DNA from: an uncultured Bacteroidaceae bacterium
GTDB taxonomy: Bacteria > Bacteroidota > Bacteroidia > Bacteroidales > Bacteroidaceae
Length of the DNA stretch: 35,740 nt
Assembly (NCBI GenBank): GCA_939800445.1
Contig: CALNGU010000016.1
Span: 1-35,740, forward strand
Reading direction: 5' to 3'
Below are positions 15,623 to 24,644 of this stretch, piece by piece (position 1 is the first letter of the stretch; each line of letters begins with the position of its first letter). Under the pieces are notes generated by a model that did not search any database, was not told the origin of the DNA, and was given only the letters and a program-made list of their open reading frames with translations. The position numbers and the translations under genes were made by a program.

Positions 15623-16156
15623 ATGCAACTCACAAGGATTACCGACCCGAACTCCGACGCGTTCAACCGTCTCATGGATTTATACGAACAGTCATTCCCG
15701 CCGGCAGAGAGGCGTGAAAGGCAAAGCCTCGCATCATTGCTCAGCAAAGAGGCACGGATGCACTTCTGCTCAATCATAGACGATGACGGGACGATGGCAG
15801 GCCTGTTCATCTACTGGGATTTGCATACCTTTATATATATGGAGCACTTCGCCGTGTTCCCCGACATGAGGAACAGGGGCATAGGACGACGTATGCTCCA
15901 ACATCTTTTCACCTTGGCCGACAAACCGCTCGTCCTCGAAGCCGAACCTGCCGATGACGAAATGGCCAAGCGGCGCATCGACTTCTACCGCCGCAACGGC
16001 TTCGAAGTGGTCGAGACCGACTACATCCAACCATCCTATACGACCGGCGGCGACGAACTGCCCCTCTGGATCATGGCGCACGGCGAGATGGACGGCCAGC
16101 AAGTGCGGGATGCCATCAAGACTATCAAAAGGGAAATCTACCACAACAACCGCTGA
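15623..16156 (+). CDS. GNAT family N-acetyltransferase
   Basis: The 177-residue protein has the GNAT fold signature: an N-terminal FNRLMDLYEQSFPPAER, the beta-strand pair around MAGLFIYWDL and YMEHFAVFPDMRNRGIGRRML, in which RNRGIG (the Q/RxxGxG/A type) binds acetyl-CoA, and a late FYRRNGFEVVE. The acceptor substrate cannot be told from sequence. The ATG at 15623 fits both the fold and the promoter box; an earlier in-frame start at 15533 would lie upstream of that promoter. Only four bases separate it from the dipeptide epimerase gene, with which it is surely cotranscribed. Confidence 0.88.
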   Translation: MQLTRITDPNSDAFNRLMDLYEQSFPPAERRERQSLASLLSKEARMHFCSIIDDDGTMAGLFIYWDLHTFIYMEHFAVFPDMRNRGIGRRMLQHLFTLADKPLVLEAEPADDEMAKRRIDFYRRNGFEVVETDYIQPSYTTGGDELPLWIMAHGEMDGQQVRDAIKTIKREIYHNNR

Positions 16157-16160
16157 CGGC

Positions 16161-17204
16161 ATGGAGCTGAGTTTCCACCCCTACACCCTGACGCTGCGCG
16201 GGACATTCACCATCTCGACATACTCAAGGACCACCACCCCGGGCATCCTGGTCGAACTCAGGCACGACGGGCTCACAGGCTACGGCGAAGCGTCCCTGCC
16301 CCAGTACCTCGGCGAGACGGTTGACAACGCGGCAAAGTTTCTGTCACGGGTGGATTTGTCGCAGTTCAAAGACCCGCTGATGACGGACGACATACTCACC
16401 CACGTCGCCGGCATCGACCACGGGCATTGCGCCGCAAAGGCAGCGATAGACATTGCCCTGCACGACCTGGCAGGGAAAATCATCGGACAGCCATGCCACA
16501 AACTGCTGGGACTGGACAAGGCGAAAGCCCCAGCCACCTCCTACACCATCGGCATCGGGTCGCCCGACGAGACACGCGGCAAGGTGCGGGAAGCGGCTGC
16601 GAAATACAAAATACTCAAAGTCAAGCTCGGCACCGACCACGACCGCCAAATCATCGAGACAATCAGGCAGGAGACCGACCTGCCCATCACCGTCGATGCC
16701 AACCAAGGATGGCGCGACCCAGCCGAGGCAATCGACATGGCGCACTGGCTTGCCGGGCAAGGCACGCTGCTCATCGAGCAACCATTCCCACGCGAAGACC
16801 TCGACATGACGGCGCGGCTGTCAGAGGCATCACCGATCCCCATCATAGCCGACGAGGCAGTGCAACGCGCCACGGACATCCCGAGGCTGCACGGCGCATT
16901 CGACGGCATCAACATCAAGCTGATGAAATGCACCGGGATGCACGAGGCATGGAGCATGGTCGCCACGGCACGCTCCCTCGGGATGCGTGTCATGCTCGGC
17001 TGCATGACCGAGACATCATGCGCCATCTCGGCAGCGGCACAGCTCTCGCCGGCCGTTGACTTCGCAGACCTCGACGGCAACCTGCTCATCAGCAACGACC
17101 CGTTCCACGGAGTCACCGTCAGCGACGGGCGGCTCGTCCTCAACGACGCACCGGGCATAGGCGTGCGGCCGGCGGAACGGCAGGCACAGACATTCACCAT
17201 TTAA
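16161..17204 (+). CDS. Dipeptide epimerase (enolase superfamily, L-Ala-D/L-Glu epimerase-like)
   Basis: The 347-residue protein belongs to the mandelate racemase/muconate-lactonising branch of the enolase superfamily. Visible catalytic residues are Lys153 and Lys155 in LKVKLG, the metal ligands Asp179 (DANQGW), Glu206 (EQPF) and Asp231 (ADEA), and a second-side lysine at 253 (NIKLMK). The paired lysines on opposite faces and the IKLMKCTG block are typical of L-Ala-D/L-Glu epimerases, which recycle murein peptides, though related enzymes act on other dipeptides. It is flanked by the acetyltransferase (four-base gap) and nadC (ten-base gap). No peptide transporter is nearby, so the substrate remains open. 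Confidence 0.88.
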   Translation: MELSFHPYTLTLRGTFTISTYSRTTTPGILVELRHDGLTGYGEASLPQYLGETVDNAAKFLSRVDLSQFKDPLMTDDILTHVAGIDHGHCAAKAAIDIALHDLAGKIIGQPCHKLLGLDKAKAPATSYTIGIGSPDETRGKVREAAAKYKILKVKLGTDHDRQIIETIRQETDLPITVDANQGWRDPAEAIDMAHWLAGQGTLLIEQPFPREDLDMTARLSEASPIPIIADEAVQRATDIPRLHGAFDGINIKLMKCTGMHEAWSMVATARSLGMRVMLGCMTETSCAISAAAQLSPAVDFADLDGNLLISNDPFHGVTVSDGRLVLNDAPGIGVRPAERQAQTFTI

Positions 17205-17214
17205 ACAAAACAAT

Positions 17215-18054
17215 ATGGACGAACTCATAGACAGACTCATCGACCTCGCCTTTGCCGAAGACATCGGCGACGGCGACCACACCACCCTGTCGTGCATCCC
17301 AGCCGATGCCATGGGCAAATCACACCTGCTCATCAAGCAAGAGGGCGTGCTTGCCGGAGTGGAAGTGGCAAAGGAAATCTTCCACCGCTTCGACCCCGAC
17401 CTCAAAGTCACCGTCTACATCAACGACGGGTCTGAAGTCAAACCAGGCGACATCGCCATGCTCGTCGAGGGACGCATCCAGTCGCTGCTCCAGACCGAGC
17501 GTCTCATGCTCAACGTCATGCAGCGCATGAGCGGCATAGCCACGATGACACGCCGCTACGTCAACCGCCTCGCAGGCACGGCCACCCGCGTCCTCGACAC
17601 CCGCAAGACCACCCCGGGAATGCGTATGCTTGAGAAAGAGGCAGTCAAGATAGGCGGCGGCGTCAACCACCGCATAGGCCTCTTCGACATGATACTGCTC
17701 AAGGACAACCACGTCGATTTCGCCGGCGGCATAACCAACGCCATCGACCGCGCCAGGGACTACTGCCGCGCCAAAGGCAAGCAGCTCAAGATTGAGATAG
17801 AAGTGCGCAACCTCGACGAACTCCAGCAAGTCCTCGACCACGGCGGCGTGGACCGCATAATGTTTGACAACTTCACCCGCGAGCTCACCAGGCAAGCCGT
17901 CGAGATGGTCGGCGGACGCTGCGAGACCGAGTCGTCGGGCGGCATCACATTCGACACCATCAGGGACTATGCCGAGTGCGGCGTCGACTTCATCTCGGTC
18001 GGTGCGCTCACCCATTCGGTCAAGGTGCTCGACATGAGCTTCAAAGCCTGCTGA
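17215..18054 (+). CDS. nadC: Nicotinate-nucleotide pyrophosphorylase (quinolinate phosphoribosyltransferase)
   Basis: NadC converts quinolinate and PRPP to nicotinate mononucleotide, CO2 and pyrophosphate in de novo NAD synthesis. The 279-residue protein shows DIGDGDHTT near the start, the signature TRKTTPGMR (129-137), KIGGGVNHRIGLFDMILLKDNH and a C-terminal SSGGIT barrel block. The length is normal. It is the third gene of the acetyltransferase-epimerase run, ten bases after the epimerase. nadA and nadB are not in the window. A hairpin at 18112 closes the unit. Confidence 0.97.
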   Translation: MDELIDRLIDLAFAEDIGDGDHTTLSCIPADAMGKSHLLIKQEGVLAGVEVAKEIFHRFDPDLKVTVYINDGSEVKPGDIAMLVEGRIQSLLQTERLMLNVMQRMSGIATMTRRYVNRLAGTATRVLDTRKTTPGMRMLEKEAVKIGGGVNHRIGLFDMILLKDNHVDFAGGITNAIDRARDYCRAKGKQLKIEIEVRNLDELQQVLDHGGVDRIMFDNFTRELTRQAVEMVGGRCETESSGGITFDTIRDYAECGVDFISVGALTHSVKVLDMSFKAC

Positions 18055-18111
18055 CCCATCCACCCGAGGGCAGCGGCTGGCAGCAACGGCCAACCGCCGC
18101 CAGACACTCAC

Positions 18112-18149
18112 AAGCCGCACGGCGACGACCAATGTCAGCCGTGCGGCTT
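18112..18149 (+). terminator. Hairpin after nadC, probable terminator
   Basis: Twelve-base perfect arms AAGCCGCACGGC (18112-18123) and GCCGTGCGGCTT (18138-18149) enclose a 14-base loop, with only a weak T tail. The rest of 18150-18291 is GC-rich with no gene I can support. Confidence 0.65.
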
Positions 18150-18277
18150 CATTTCCACCCGCGCCGGCAAGCCCGGGAAACGCCACCGCCACCCCGCCCC
18201 GCACGCCACCGCGCCAAGCCGTCGCGCACATCCCCCAAGGCACAAACTCCACGAAGACAGAAGAAAAGTCGCCCTGC

Positions 18278-18473
18278 CCGCCGAGAAAAGTTACTTTGCT
18301 CGGCGAGCAAAGTATATTCAAAAGTTTTGTTTATATATTCAAAACTTCTGTTTATATAAACAAAAGTTTTGTTTTAATATTCAGAAGTTTTGTTTTTACT
18401 TTACTCGCCGAGACAACCAACTTTATGTCTGACTTGGTGGAAGTTTATGCCTATCGTCACGGGATTTGCCCCC
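18278..18473. repeat. Four-unit 21-bp phased array with palindromic flank, second family (copy D)
   Basis: The perfect palindrome TACTTTGCTCG-G-CGAGCAAAGTA (18292-18314) leads into four contiguous 21-base units at 18313-18333, 18334-18354, 18355-18375 and 18376-18396. Each is centred on CAAAAGTTTTG or a variant such as CAAAACTTCTG. TACTTTACTCGCCGAG (18397-18412) closes the array. A conserved outer flank at 18441-18473 recurs at 21-54 and, inverted, at about 35615-35647. The element lies between nadC and ileS, ending about 175 bases before the ileS -7 box. The period and copy number equal those of the first family, although the unit sequence differs. Confidence 0.85.
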
Positions 18474-18588
18474 GCACCACACCGCAGGGACGTGCCGCCC
18501 ATGCCACACGACGCGCCGCATGAAACGGCGGTGGTGGCTAAAGTTCATTAAATGTCAGTGGCGGGAGCGCAGTTACTGCAATTTTGCT

Positions 18589-18596
18589 ATTTTTGC
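18589..18596 (+). promoter_or_regulatory. ileS -7 promoter box
   Basis: TATTTTTG matches TAnnTTTG; no TTTG is found at the proper -33 distance. It supports the ileS start at 18632 rather than an earlier in-frame ATG at 18584, which would lie upstream of the transcript. Confidence 0.5.
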
Positions 18597-18631
18597 AGCA
18601 ATTTGAAAACAAACAACGAACACAGACAGTT

Positions 18632-21600
18632 ATGGAAGTAAGGAAATTCCCCGAATACTCGCACTTTGACCTCTCGGACATCAACAAGGACGTGCTGGCG
18701 AAGTGGAACAAACACGACCTCTTCCACCAAAGCATGAAGATAAGGGAGGGGCATCCGTCATTCGTCTTCTACGAAGGCCCCCCGTCGGCCAACGGGATGC
18801 CGGGCATCCATCACGTGATGGCAAGGACGATCAAGGACGTGTTCTGCCGCTACAAGACGATGAAGGGCTACCTCGTCCGCCGCAAAGCCGGCTGGGACAC
18901 GCACGGGCTGCCCGTCGAGCTGGGTGTCGAGAAGACCCTGGGCATAACCAAGGAGGACATCGGACGGAAGATAAGCGTGGCGGAATACAACGCGACGTGC
19001 CGCAAGGAGGTGATGAAGTACACCAAGGAATGGTCGGACCTGACGGTCAAGATGGGCTACTGGGTCGATCTGGACAACCCGTACATCACCTACGACAACC
19101 GCTACATCGAGACACTGTGGTGGCTGTTGAAGCAACTGTACGGCAAGGGACTGCTCTACAAGGGCTACACCATCCAGCCCTATTCGCCGGCGGCGGGCAC
19201 GGGGCTCAGTTCGCACGAGCTCAACCAGCCGGGCTGCTACCGCGACGTCAAGGACACGACGGTCACGGCACAGTTCCTCATCACCACGCCGAGGGAAGAG
19301 ATGACGCAGTGGGGCAAACCCTACTTCCTGGCATGGACGACGACACCGTGGACATTGCCGTCAAACACTGCGCTGTGCGTCGGACCGAAGATTGAGTATG
19401 TGGCCGTCCAAACCTACAACCAATACACCGGCGAGCCGATGACGGTCGTGCTGGCCAAGGAACTGGTGGCAGCCAACTTCAACCCCAAAGGCGAGGGACT
19501 GGAGCTGGATTCATATAAGAAAGGTGACAAGGTCGTCCCCTACAAGGTCATCGCCGAGTACAAGGGCACAGACCTCGAGGGGATGCGCTACGAGCAACTG
19601 CTGCCGTGGGTCAATCCCGGGGACGGGGCGTTCAGGGTAATCCTTGGCGACTACGTTTCCACCGAGGACGGAACAGGCATCGTGCACATCGCGCCGACAT
19701 TCGGTGCTGACGACGCATTCGTTGCCAAGGCTGCCGGGGTGCCGCCGTTGCAACTCATCAACAAGAAAGGGGAGGCACGCCCGATGGTCGATCTGACGGG
19801 CAAGTTCTACCTGCTGGATGAACTCGATGAAGACTTTGTTAAACGCTCCGTCAACATCGAACTGTACAAGCAATATGAGGGACGTTTCGTCAAAAACGAC
19901 TATGACCCGACACTCACCGACAAGGACGAGACGCTCGACATCTCGATATGTATGGAGTTGAAAGCTGCCAACAAGGCATTCAAGATAGAGAAGCACACCC
20001 ACAACTACCCGCACTGCTGGCGCACGGACAAGCCGATAATCTACTATCCGCTCGATAGCTGGTTCATCAAGTCCACCGCCTGCAAGGACAGGATGATCGC
20101 CCTCAACAAGACAATCAACTGGAAGCCCGAATCGACAGGCACGGGACGTTTCGGCAAATGGTTGGAGAACCTCAACGACTGGAACCTGAGCCGCTCACGC
20201 TATTGGGGCACTCCGCTGCCCATCTGGCGCACCGAAGACAACAGCGAGGAGCTGTGCATCGGGTCGGTTGAGGAATTGTACAACGAGATTGAAAAGGCTG
20301 TCGCCGCCGGGGTGATGAAGAGCAACCCGTACAAGGACTTCACGCCAGGCGTATATACAAAGGAGAACTACGACAAAATCGACCTGCACCGCCCCTATGT
20401 GGATGACATAGTGCTCGTGTCGGCATCAGGCCAACCGATGTACAGGGAACGTGACCTCATCGACGTGTGGTTTGACTCGGGAGCGATGCCATTCGCCCAG
20501 ATGCACTACCCCTTTGAACACAAGGAGGAAGTGGAAAGCCACTCGGTCTACCCGGCAGACTTCATCGCCGAGGGTGTGGACCAGACACGCGGATGGTTCT
20601 ACACGTTGCACGCCATCTCGACAATGGTGTTTGACCAAGTGTCATTCAAGACTGTCATCTCCAACGGACTGGTCCTCGACAAAAACGGCAACAAGATGTC
20701 AAAACGCCTCGGCAATGCAGTCGATCCGTTCACGACCATCGAGAAATACGGGTCAGACCCGCTGAGGTGGTACATGATAACCAACTCGTCGCCATGGGAC
20801 AACCTGAAGTTTGACATGGAGGGAGTAGAGGAAGTGAAGAGGAAGTTCTTCGGGACACTCTACAACACCTACTCATTCTTTGCGCTCTATGCCAATGTCG
20901 ATGGGTTCGATGCCGACAGTGAAAGCATCCCGCTCGCCGAGCGTCCGGAAATAGACCGCTGGATACTTTCCGAGCTTAACACCCTCGTCAAGAACGTGGA
21001 TGCCAACCTCAACGACTATGAGCCGACGAAGGCGGGACGACTGATTTCGGACTTTGTGAACGACAACCTCTCCAATTGGTACGTGCGCCTCAACCGCAAA
21101 CGTTTCTGGGGAGGCAAGCAGACAAAGGACAAGACATCGGCCTACCAGACACTCTACACCTGCCTGCTCACTGTGGCAAAACTGATGGCACCCATCGCAC
21201 CGTTCTTTGCAGACAAGCTCTACTGCGACCTGACGACATACAAGGGGGCTGACGCTCCGTTGTCGGTGCATCTGGCAGACTTCCCTGCCTGCGACGACAG
21301 CGCAATCGACAGCCAACTGGAAAGGAAGATGGAAGTGGCGCAAAAGATTACTTCCATGATTCTTGCCCTGCGCCGCAAAGTCAACATCAAGGTGCGCCAG
21401 CCGCTGCAATCCATCATGATTCCGGTAGACAACGACCCGTCGCTCAAAGAGTACATCGAGGCTGTGAAACCACTCATCCTCAACGAGGTCAACGTCAAGG
21501 AACTCCGTTACGTTGACAGCACGGCAGGAGTCCTGGTCAAGAGCGTCAAGTGCGACTTCAAGAAACTCGGGCCCAAATTCGGCAAGCTGATGAAGGATGT

Positions 21601-22057
21601 CAACAAGAACGTCACAGCCATGACACAAGACGACATCGCCGCATTGGAGGCAAACGGCAGCATAACCTTTGATATCAACGGCCAGCAAGTCACATTGACA
21701 ACAGAGGATGTCGAGATACACAACGAGGACATCCCGGGATGGCTCGTCGCCAACGATGGCAAACTGACAGTCGCGCTGGAGGTCGAACTGACCGATGACT
21801 TGCGTCATGAAGGCATCGCACGCGAGTTGGTGAACAGGATACAAAATATCAGGAAGTCAAGCAACTATGACATCACCGACAAGATAAACGTGACCATCAG
21901 CAAAAATGAAACTATCGAGGTTGTCATTACTAAGTATAATACATATATTTGCAACCAAGTCTTGGCACAAGGAATAACGCTGAGCGACAACGTTGCAAAC
22001 GGTGTGGAAGCCGACCTCGACTTTGCCACAGTCAAAATAGGACTTGAGAAAATATAA
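18632..22057 (+). CDS. ileS: Isoleucyl-tRNA synthetase
   Basis: The 1141-residue class I synthetase charges tRNA-Ile. The HIGH-type motif is GIHH (58-61, within ANGMPGIHH) and the KMSKR loop lies at 688-692. Between them is the CP1 editing domain with WTTTPWTLPSNTA. The C-terminal half has the anticodon-binding domain, and the extended tail resembles the long, eukaryote-like class of IleS usual in Bacteroidota rather than the roughly 940-residue E. coli type. I start at MEVRKFPEYS (18632), which agrees with the promoter box. A DksA-like gene follows after 18 bases, so translation and stringent-type control may share a transcript. Confidence 0.98.
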   Translation: MEVRKFPEYSHFDLSDINKDVLAKWNKHDLFHQSMKIREGHPSFVFYEGPPSANGMPGIHHVMARTIKDVFCRYKTMKGYLVRRKAGWDTHGLPVELGVEKTLGITKEDIGRKISVAEYNATCRKEVMKYTKEWSDLTVKMGYWVDLDNPYITYDNRYIETLWWLLKQLYGKGLLYKGYTIQPYSPAAGTGLSSHELNQPGCYRDVKDTTVTAQFLITTPREEMTQWGKPYFLAWTTTPWTLPSNTALCVGPKIEYVAVQTYNQYTGEPMTVVLAKELVAANFNPKGEGLELDSYKKGDKVVPYKVIAEYKGTDLEGMRYEQLLPWVNPGDGAFRVILGDYVSTEDGTGIVHIAPTFGADDAFVAKAAGVPPLQLINKKGEARPMVDLTGKFYLLDELDEDFVKRSVNIELYKQYEGRFVKNDYDPTLTDKDETLDISICMELKAANKAFKIEKHTHNYPHCWRTDKPIIYYPLDSWFIKSTACKDRMIALNKTINWKPESTGTGRFGKWLENLNDWNLSRSRYWGTPLPIWRTEDNSEELCIGSVEELYNEIEKAVAAGVMKSNPYKDFTPGVYTKENYDKIDLHRPYVDDIVLVSASGQPMYRERDLIDVWFDSGAMPFAQMHYPFEHKEEVESHSVYPADFIAEGVDQTRGWFYTLHAISTMVFDQVSFKTVISNGLVLDKNGNKMSKRLGNAVDPFTTIEKYGSDPLRWYMITNSSPWDNLKFDMEGVEEVKRKFFGTLYNTYSFFALYANVDGFDADSESIPLAERPEIDRWILSELNTLVKNVDANLNDYEPTKAGRLISDFVNDNLSNWYVRLNRKRFWGGKQTKDKTSAYQTLYTCLLTVAKLMAPIAPFFADKLYCDLTTYKGADAPLSVHLADFPACDDSAIDSQLERKMEVAQKITSMILALRRKVNIKVRQPLQSIMIPVDNDPSLKEYIEAVKPLILNEVNVKELRYVDSTAGVLVKSVKCDFKKLGPKFGKLMKDVNKNVTAMTQDDIAALEANGSITFDINGQQVTLTTEDVEIHNEDIPGWLVANDGKLTVALEVELTDDLRHEGIARELVNRIQNIRKSSNYDITDKINVTISKNETIEVVITKYNTYICNQVLAQGITLSDNVANGVEADLDFATVKIGLEKI

Positions 22058-22075
22058 CCTTCATAGAATAACACC

Positions 22076-22456
22076 ATGAGCGAAAAGACAAGATACTCCG
22101 ACGAAGAGTTGGAGGAATTCAGGAAAATAATCTTGGAAAAACTGGCGAAGGCGCAAAAAGATTACGACGAGATGCGCCAAAGCATGATGAATAAAGACGG
22201 CAACAACACGGACGACACATCCCCGACTTACAAGATTCTGGAAGAAGGGGCCAACACCCTCTGCCGTGAAGAAACCGGCCAACTGGCACAAAGGCAATTG
22301 AAGTTCATCCAAAACCTCAAGGCCGCGCTGGTCAGGATTGAAAACAAGACGTATGGCATCTGCCGCGAAACAGGCAAGCTGATTCCAGCCGAGAGGCTAC
22401 GCGCCGTGCCACACGCCACTCTCAGCATCGAGGCCAAGAACAACAAGAAACATTGA
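22076..22456 (+). CDS. TraR/DksA family regulator with degenerate zinc finger
   Basis: The 126-residue protein has an N-terminal coiled-coil region (about 8-90) and a C-terminal DksA-type globular block, YGICRETGKLIPAERLRAVPHATLSIEAKN (residues 93-122, listed here as key segments YGICRETG, IPAERL and PHATLSIEA). DksA proteins bind the secondary channel of RNA polymerase and act with ppGpp. Only one of the four zinc cysteines (Cys96) remains, but the surrounding fold residues are kept, as is common for this family in Bacteroidota. It sits 18 bases after ileS and before lspA, probably in one operon. Regulatory targets are unknown. Confidence 0.85.
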   Translation: MSEKTRYSDEELEEFRKIILEKLAKAQKDYDEMRQSMMNKDGNNTDDTSPTYKILEEGANTLCREETGQLAQRQLKFIQNLKAALVRIENKTYGICRETGKLIPAERLRAVPHATLSIEAKNNKKH

Positions 22457-22463
22457 CCCAAGC

Positions 22464-22489
22464 ATCCGCACCAGACATCTGGTGCGGAT
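22464..22489 (+). terminator. Hairpin between the dksA-like gene and lspA
   Basis: Perfect 12-base arms ATCCGCACCAGA (22464-22475) and TCTGGTGCGGAT (22478-22489) begin five bases after the TraR/DksA stop. The tail is AT-rich but not a T tract. It could be a partial terminator or a processing site tuning lspA. It covers the GTG at 22482, which argues that lspA starts at ATG 22503. Confidence 0.55.
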
Positions 22490-22502
22490 TAATTATGAGC
22501 AA

Positions 22503-23132
22503 ATGACAGCGAAAACAAAAAGACTGTGGATGTGCGCAGCCACTGTTGCCATCATCGTCATCATCGACCAAATAATCAAAATAGAGGTGAAGACGGGGAT
22601 GTACCTCAGGGAGAGCATCCACATAGCCGACTGGTTTCAAATCTTCTTCATCGAAAACAAAGGAATCGCATGGGGAATGCAAATCATGCCGCAACTGTTC
22701 CTGACACTGTTCAGGATAGCCGCTGTCGCCCTCATAGGCTATGCAATCGTCAAGGCTGCCAGTTGCAACGCCAAACGCGGATTGCTCATCTGCCTGTCAC
22801 TCATCTTTGCCGGTGCTCTGGGCAACATCATCGACAACATCTTCTACGGGGCCATCTTCACTGAAAGCACGCCATTTGCCAAGGCCACACTCACGGCAAT
22901 CGGCGACGGCTATGGAGGGTGGATGCACGGGCGTGTGGTTGATATGTTTTATTTCCCCATCATCGACACCTACTGGCCTGAATGGATGCCATTCGTGGGC
23001 GGTGAACACTTCATCTTTTTCAGCCCTGTGTTCAACTTTGCCGACGCTTCCATCAGCTGCGGGGTCATAGCCTTGATTCTCTTTTACGGCAAACACCTTA
23101 ACAACCTGCTGAATGCCAAGAAGCAAGATTAG
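22503..23132 (+). CDS. lspA: Lipoprotein signal peptidase
   Basis: LspA (signal peptidase II) removes the signal peptide from diacylated prolipoproteins in the inner membrane. The 209-residue protein has four membrane segments (about 10-28, 63-85, 93-112, 180-196). The catalytic aspartates are Asp147 in GRVVDMF and Asp181 in FNFADAS, and GALGNIIDN lies just before. The segment between GNIID and VVDM is longer than in E. coli, a feature of Bacteroidota enzymes. The downstream lipoprotein gene overlaps it by 20 bases, so enzyme and a likely substrate are translationally coupled. The start at ATG 22503 is preferred to GTG 22482, which lies inside a hairpin. Confidence 0.95.
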   Translation: MTAKTKRLWMCAATVAIIVIIDQIIKIEVKTGMYLRESIHIADWFQIFFIENKGIAWGMQIMPQLFLTLFRIAAVALIGYAIVKAASCNAKRGLLICLSLIFAGALGNIIDNIFYGAIFTESTPFAKATLTAIGDGYGGWMHGRVVDMFYFPIIDTYWPEWMPFVGGEHFIFFSPVFNFADASISCGVIALILFYGKHLNNLLNAKKQD

Positions 23133-23886
23133 CTTGCCAGCCATCATCGCAATCGCCATCATGGTTGCAGGGTGCAAACAATCCGTCCCCGAAGGCCTTA
23201 TCCAGCCGCAAGAGATGGAAGATGTGCTCTACGACTACCACATGGCGCAGGCGGTGTCATCAGACATTTCCTACGCACAGAAGTACAAAAAAGAGCCTTA
23301 CAAGAATTACGCCCTTGCAAAACACGGCATCGACGAAGCTCTTTTCGACTCCTCATTGGCATGGTACTCACGGCACACTTCCTACATAGTCAGCATCTAC
23401 GAGAACCTTGAGTCGAGAGTGGGTGGCCGTCTCAACGTTGTCGAGGACATCCTGCGCATGAGGGAAAATAAATTTATCAGGACCATCTCGGCCGACACGG
23501 TTGACCTCTGGGGCGGAATGGAGGAATATGCCCTCTCGACCCTCCCCAACCAATCGCTGATGCTGTTTGACGAAAAGATAGACACCACTTTCCACCCCGG
23601 TGACAAGCTGGTGTTCCGCGCCACCTGCCAATTCCCGTCAGACAGCACGGCCTCAGCCCTGATGACGACGATGGCACTGACCTATGCCAATGACTCAACG
23701 GCAACCTACTGCAACACTACGGAGACAAGCCGCACAGACTCGATTGTCGTCGAGACAGCCGACGCACGTCTCAAGCGGCTGGCTCTGTCATTCTACCTCA
23801 CACCGACAGATGACAGCGACAGCATCAGGACAGCAACCGTCAGCGGCATCGAGTTCCACCGTTATCACAAACCCGGTTCCAAGTAA
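23113..23886 (+). CDS. DUF4296-like lipoprotein
   Basis: The 257-residue protein has a lipoprotein signal with lipobox VAGC and acceptor Cys21. The following domain (about 30-130: EMEDVLYDYHMAQAV, then KKEPYKNYALAKHGIDEALFDSSLAWYSRH) matches what I know as DUF4296, a helical Bacteroidota lipoprotein domain of unknown function. The C-terminal half is beta-rich. It overlaps lspA by 20 bases at its start. Its last 22 bases overlap tail to tail with the unknown gene on the other strand. A structural or envelope role is inference only. Confidence 0.75.
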   Translation: MPRSKISLPAIIAIAIMVAGCKQSVPEGLIQPQEMEDVLYDYHMAQAVSSDISYAQKYKKEPYKNYALAKHGIDEALFDSSLAWYSRHTSYIVSIYENLESRVGGRLNVVEDILRMRENKFIRTISADTVDLWGGMEEYALSTLPNQSLMLFDEKIDTTFHPGDKLVFRATCQFPSDSTASALMTTMALTYANDSTATYCNTTETSRTDSIVVETADARLKRLALSFYLTPTDDSDSIRTATVSGIEFHRYHKPGSK

Positions 23887-24437
23887 TTCTTCCAAGCCGT
23901 AGCGTGCTTGGCATTATGCTTCCTGTAGCGATAGGTCTTGCTGAAAATCGACAGCAAGACATCTTCCATAGAAAAAGTAAAAGAGGTCCCCGCCCCACCC
24001 GATGTGGCACGTCCGAATCCATGGATTGTGAACGGGACATAGATGTCACGCCCAGTCACCCGTGGTGGGTTCATCAGCGAAGCCATGGTCTGCCAACGGA
24101 TCGGGTCCTCGTCGTAGCGCGTGAAACACGTATAGGGACGCAACGTCAAGCGCGGTGCCTCGTCACCATCGACATACGTCTGCGGCAGGCTTTCCGCCCC
24201 AAGAAACAGTGACTTTGGCGAGGACTCACTCGTCATGGGACGGAAATTCAAATCAAAATTTATATCAACCGGCAATTCCAAATCCAGCGAGTCGATGGCA
24301 CTGTCACTCCCTGGCGGCACTTGCGACAACGCCGCACATGGCCACGACACCGCCAGCGCAAACACGACGCAAGCACCTGCACGCGCCGCATGACTGGCAA
24401 CAAATGCCGCAAAGACCGAATGTTCCGCCATCGCCAT
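23865..24437 (-). CDS. Exported protein of unknown function
   Basis: I do not recognise this protein. It has a hydrophobic signal-like segment (GACVVFALAVSWPCAALSQ), a Pro/Asp-rich linker (SDSAIDSLDLELPVDIN), and a conserved-looking C-terminal half with LTLRPYTCFTRYDEDPIRWQ and DIYVPFTIHGFG, ending in a basic tail. I start at ATG 24437 (190 residues). The frame extends to 24479, but a -7 box on the minus strand (TATCTTTA, 24457-24464) would place transcription after that. It overlaps the DUF4296-like gene by 22 bases at the 3' end. Bases 24438-24894 upstream hold that promoter, the 21-bp array B and the dnaX terminator, and no gene. Confidence 0.6.
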   Translation of the reverse strand: MAMAEHSVFAAFVASHAARAGACVVFALAVSWPCAALSQVPPGSDSAIDSLDLELPVDINFDLNFRPMTSESSPKSLFLGAESLPQTYVDGDEAPRLTLRPYTCFTRYDEDPIRWQTMASLMNPPRVTGRDIYVPFTIHGFGRATSGGAGTSFTFSMEDVLLSIFSKTYRYRKHNAKHATAWKNYLEPGL

Positions 24438-24644
24438 CGTCAATGATTTGTGCGGGTAAAGATATTGCCCGCACCCCACACTTCCCCCTGCAAGCGGCAG
24501 GGATTTATGATTGTTTCACCATAATTAATATGACTTGCCCCATCGCCGCGTCTTGCTGCATAAAACGGCAAATCAAGGCAACGCCCCTTCAAACCGCGAG
24601 CGGTGCAGGCTTCGCCAAAAAGTTGCCGGTGCGGGAAACAAACT

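Noticed and set aside
22076-22456. DksA-like gene as a pseudogene because zinc cysteines are missing
   Set aside because: The frame is intact, the fold residues are kept, and cysteine loss is common in Bacteroidota members of the family.
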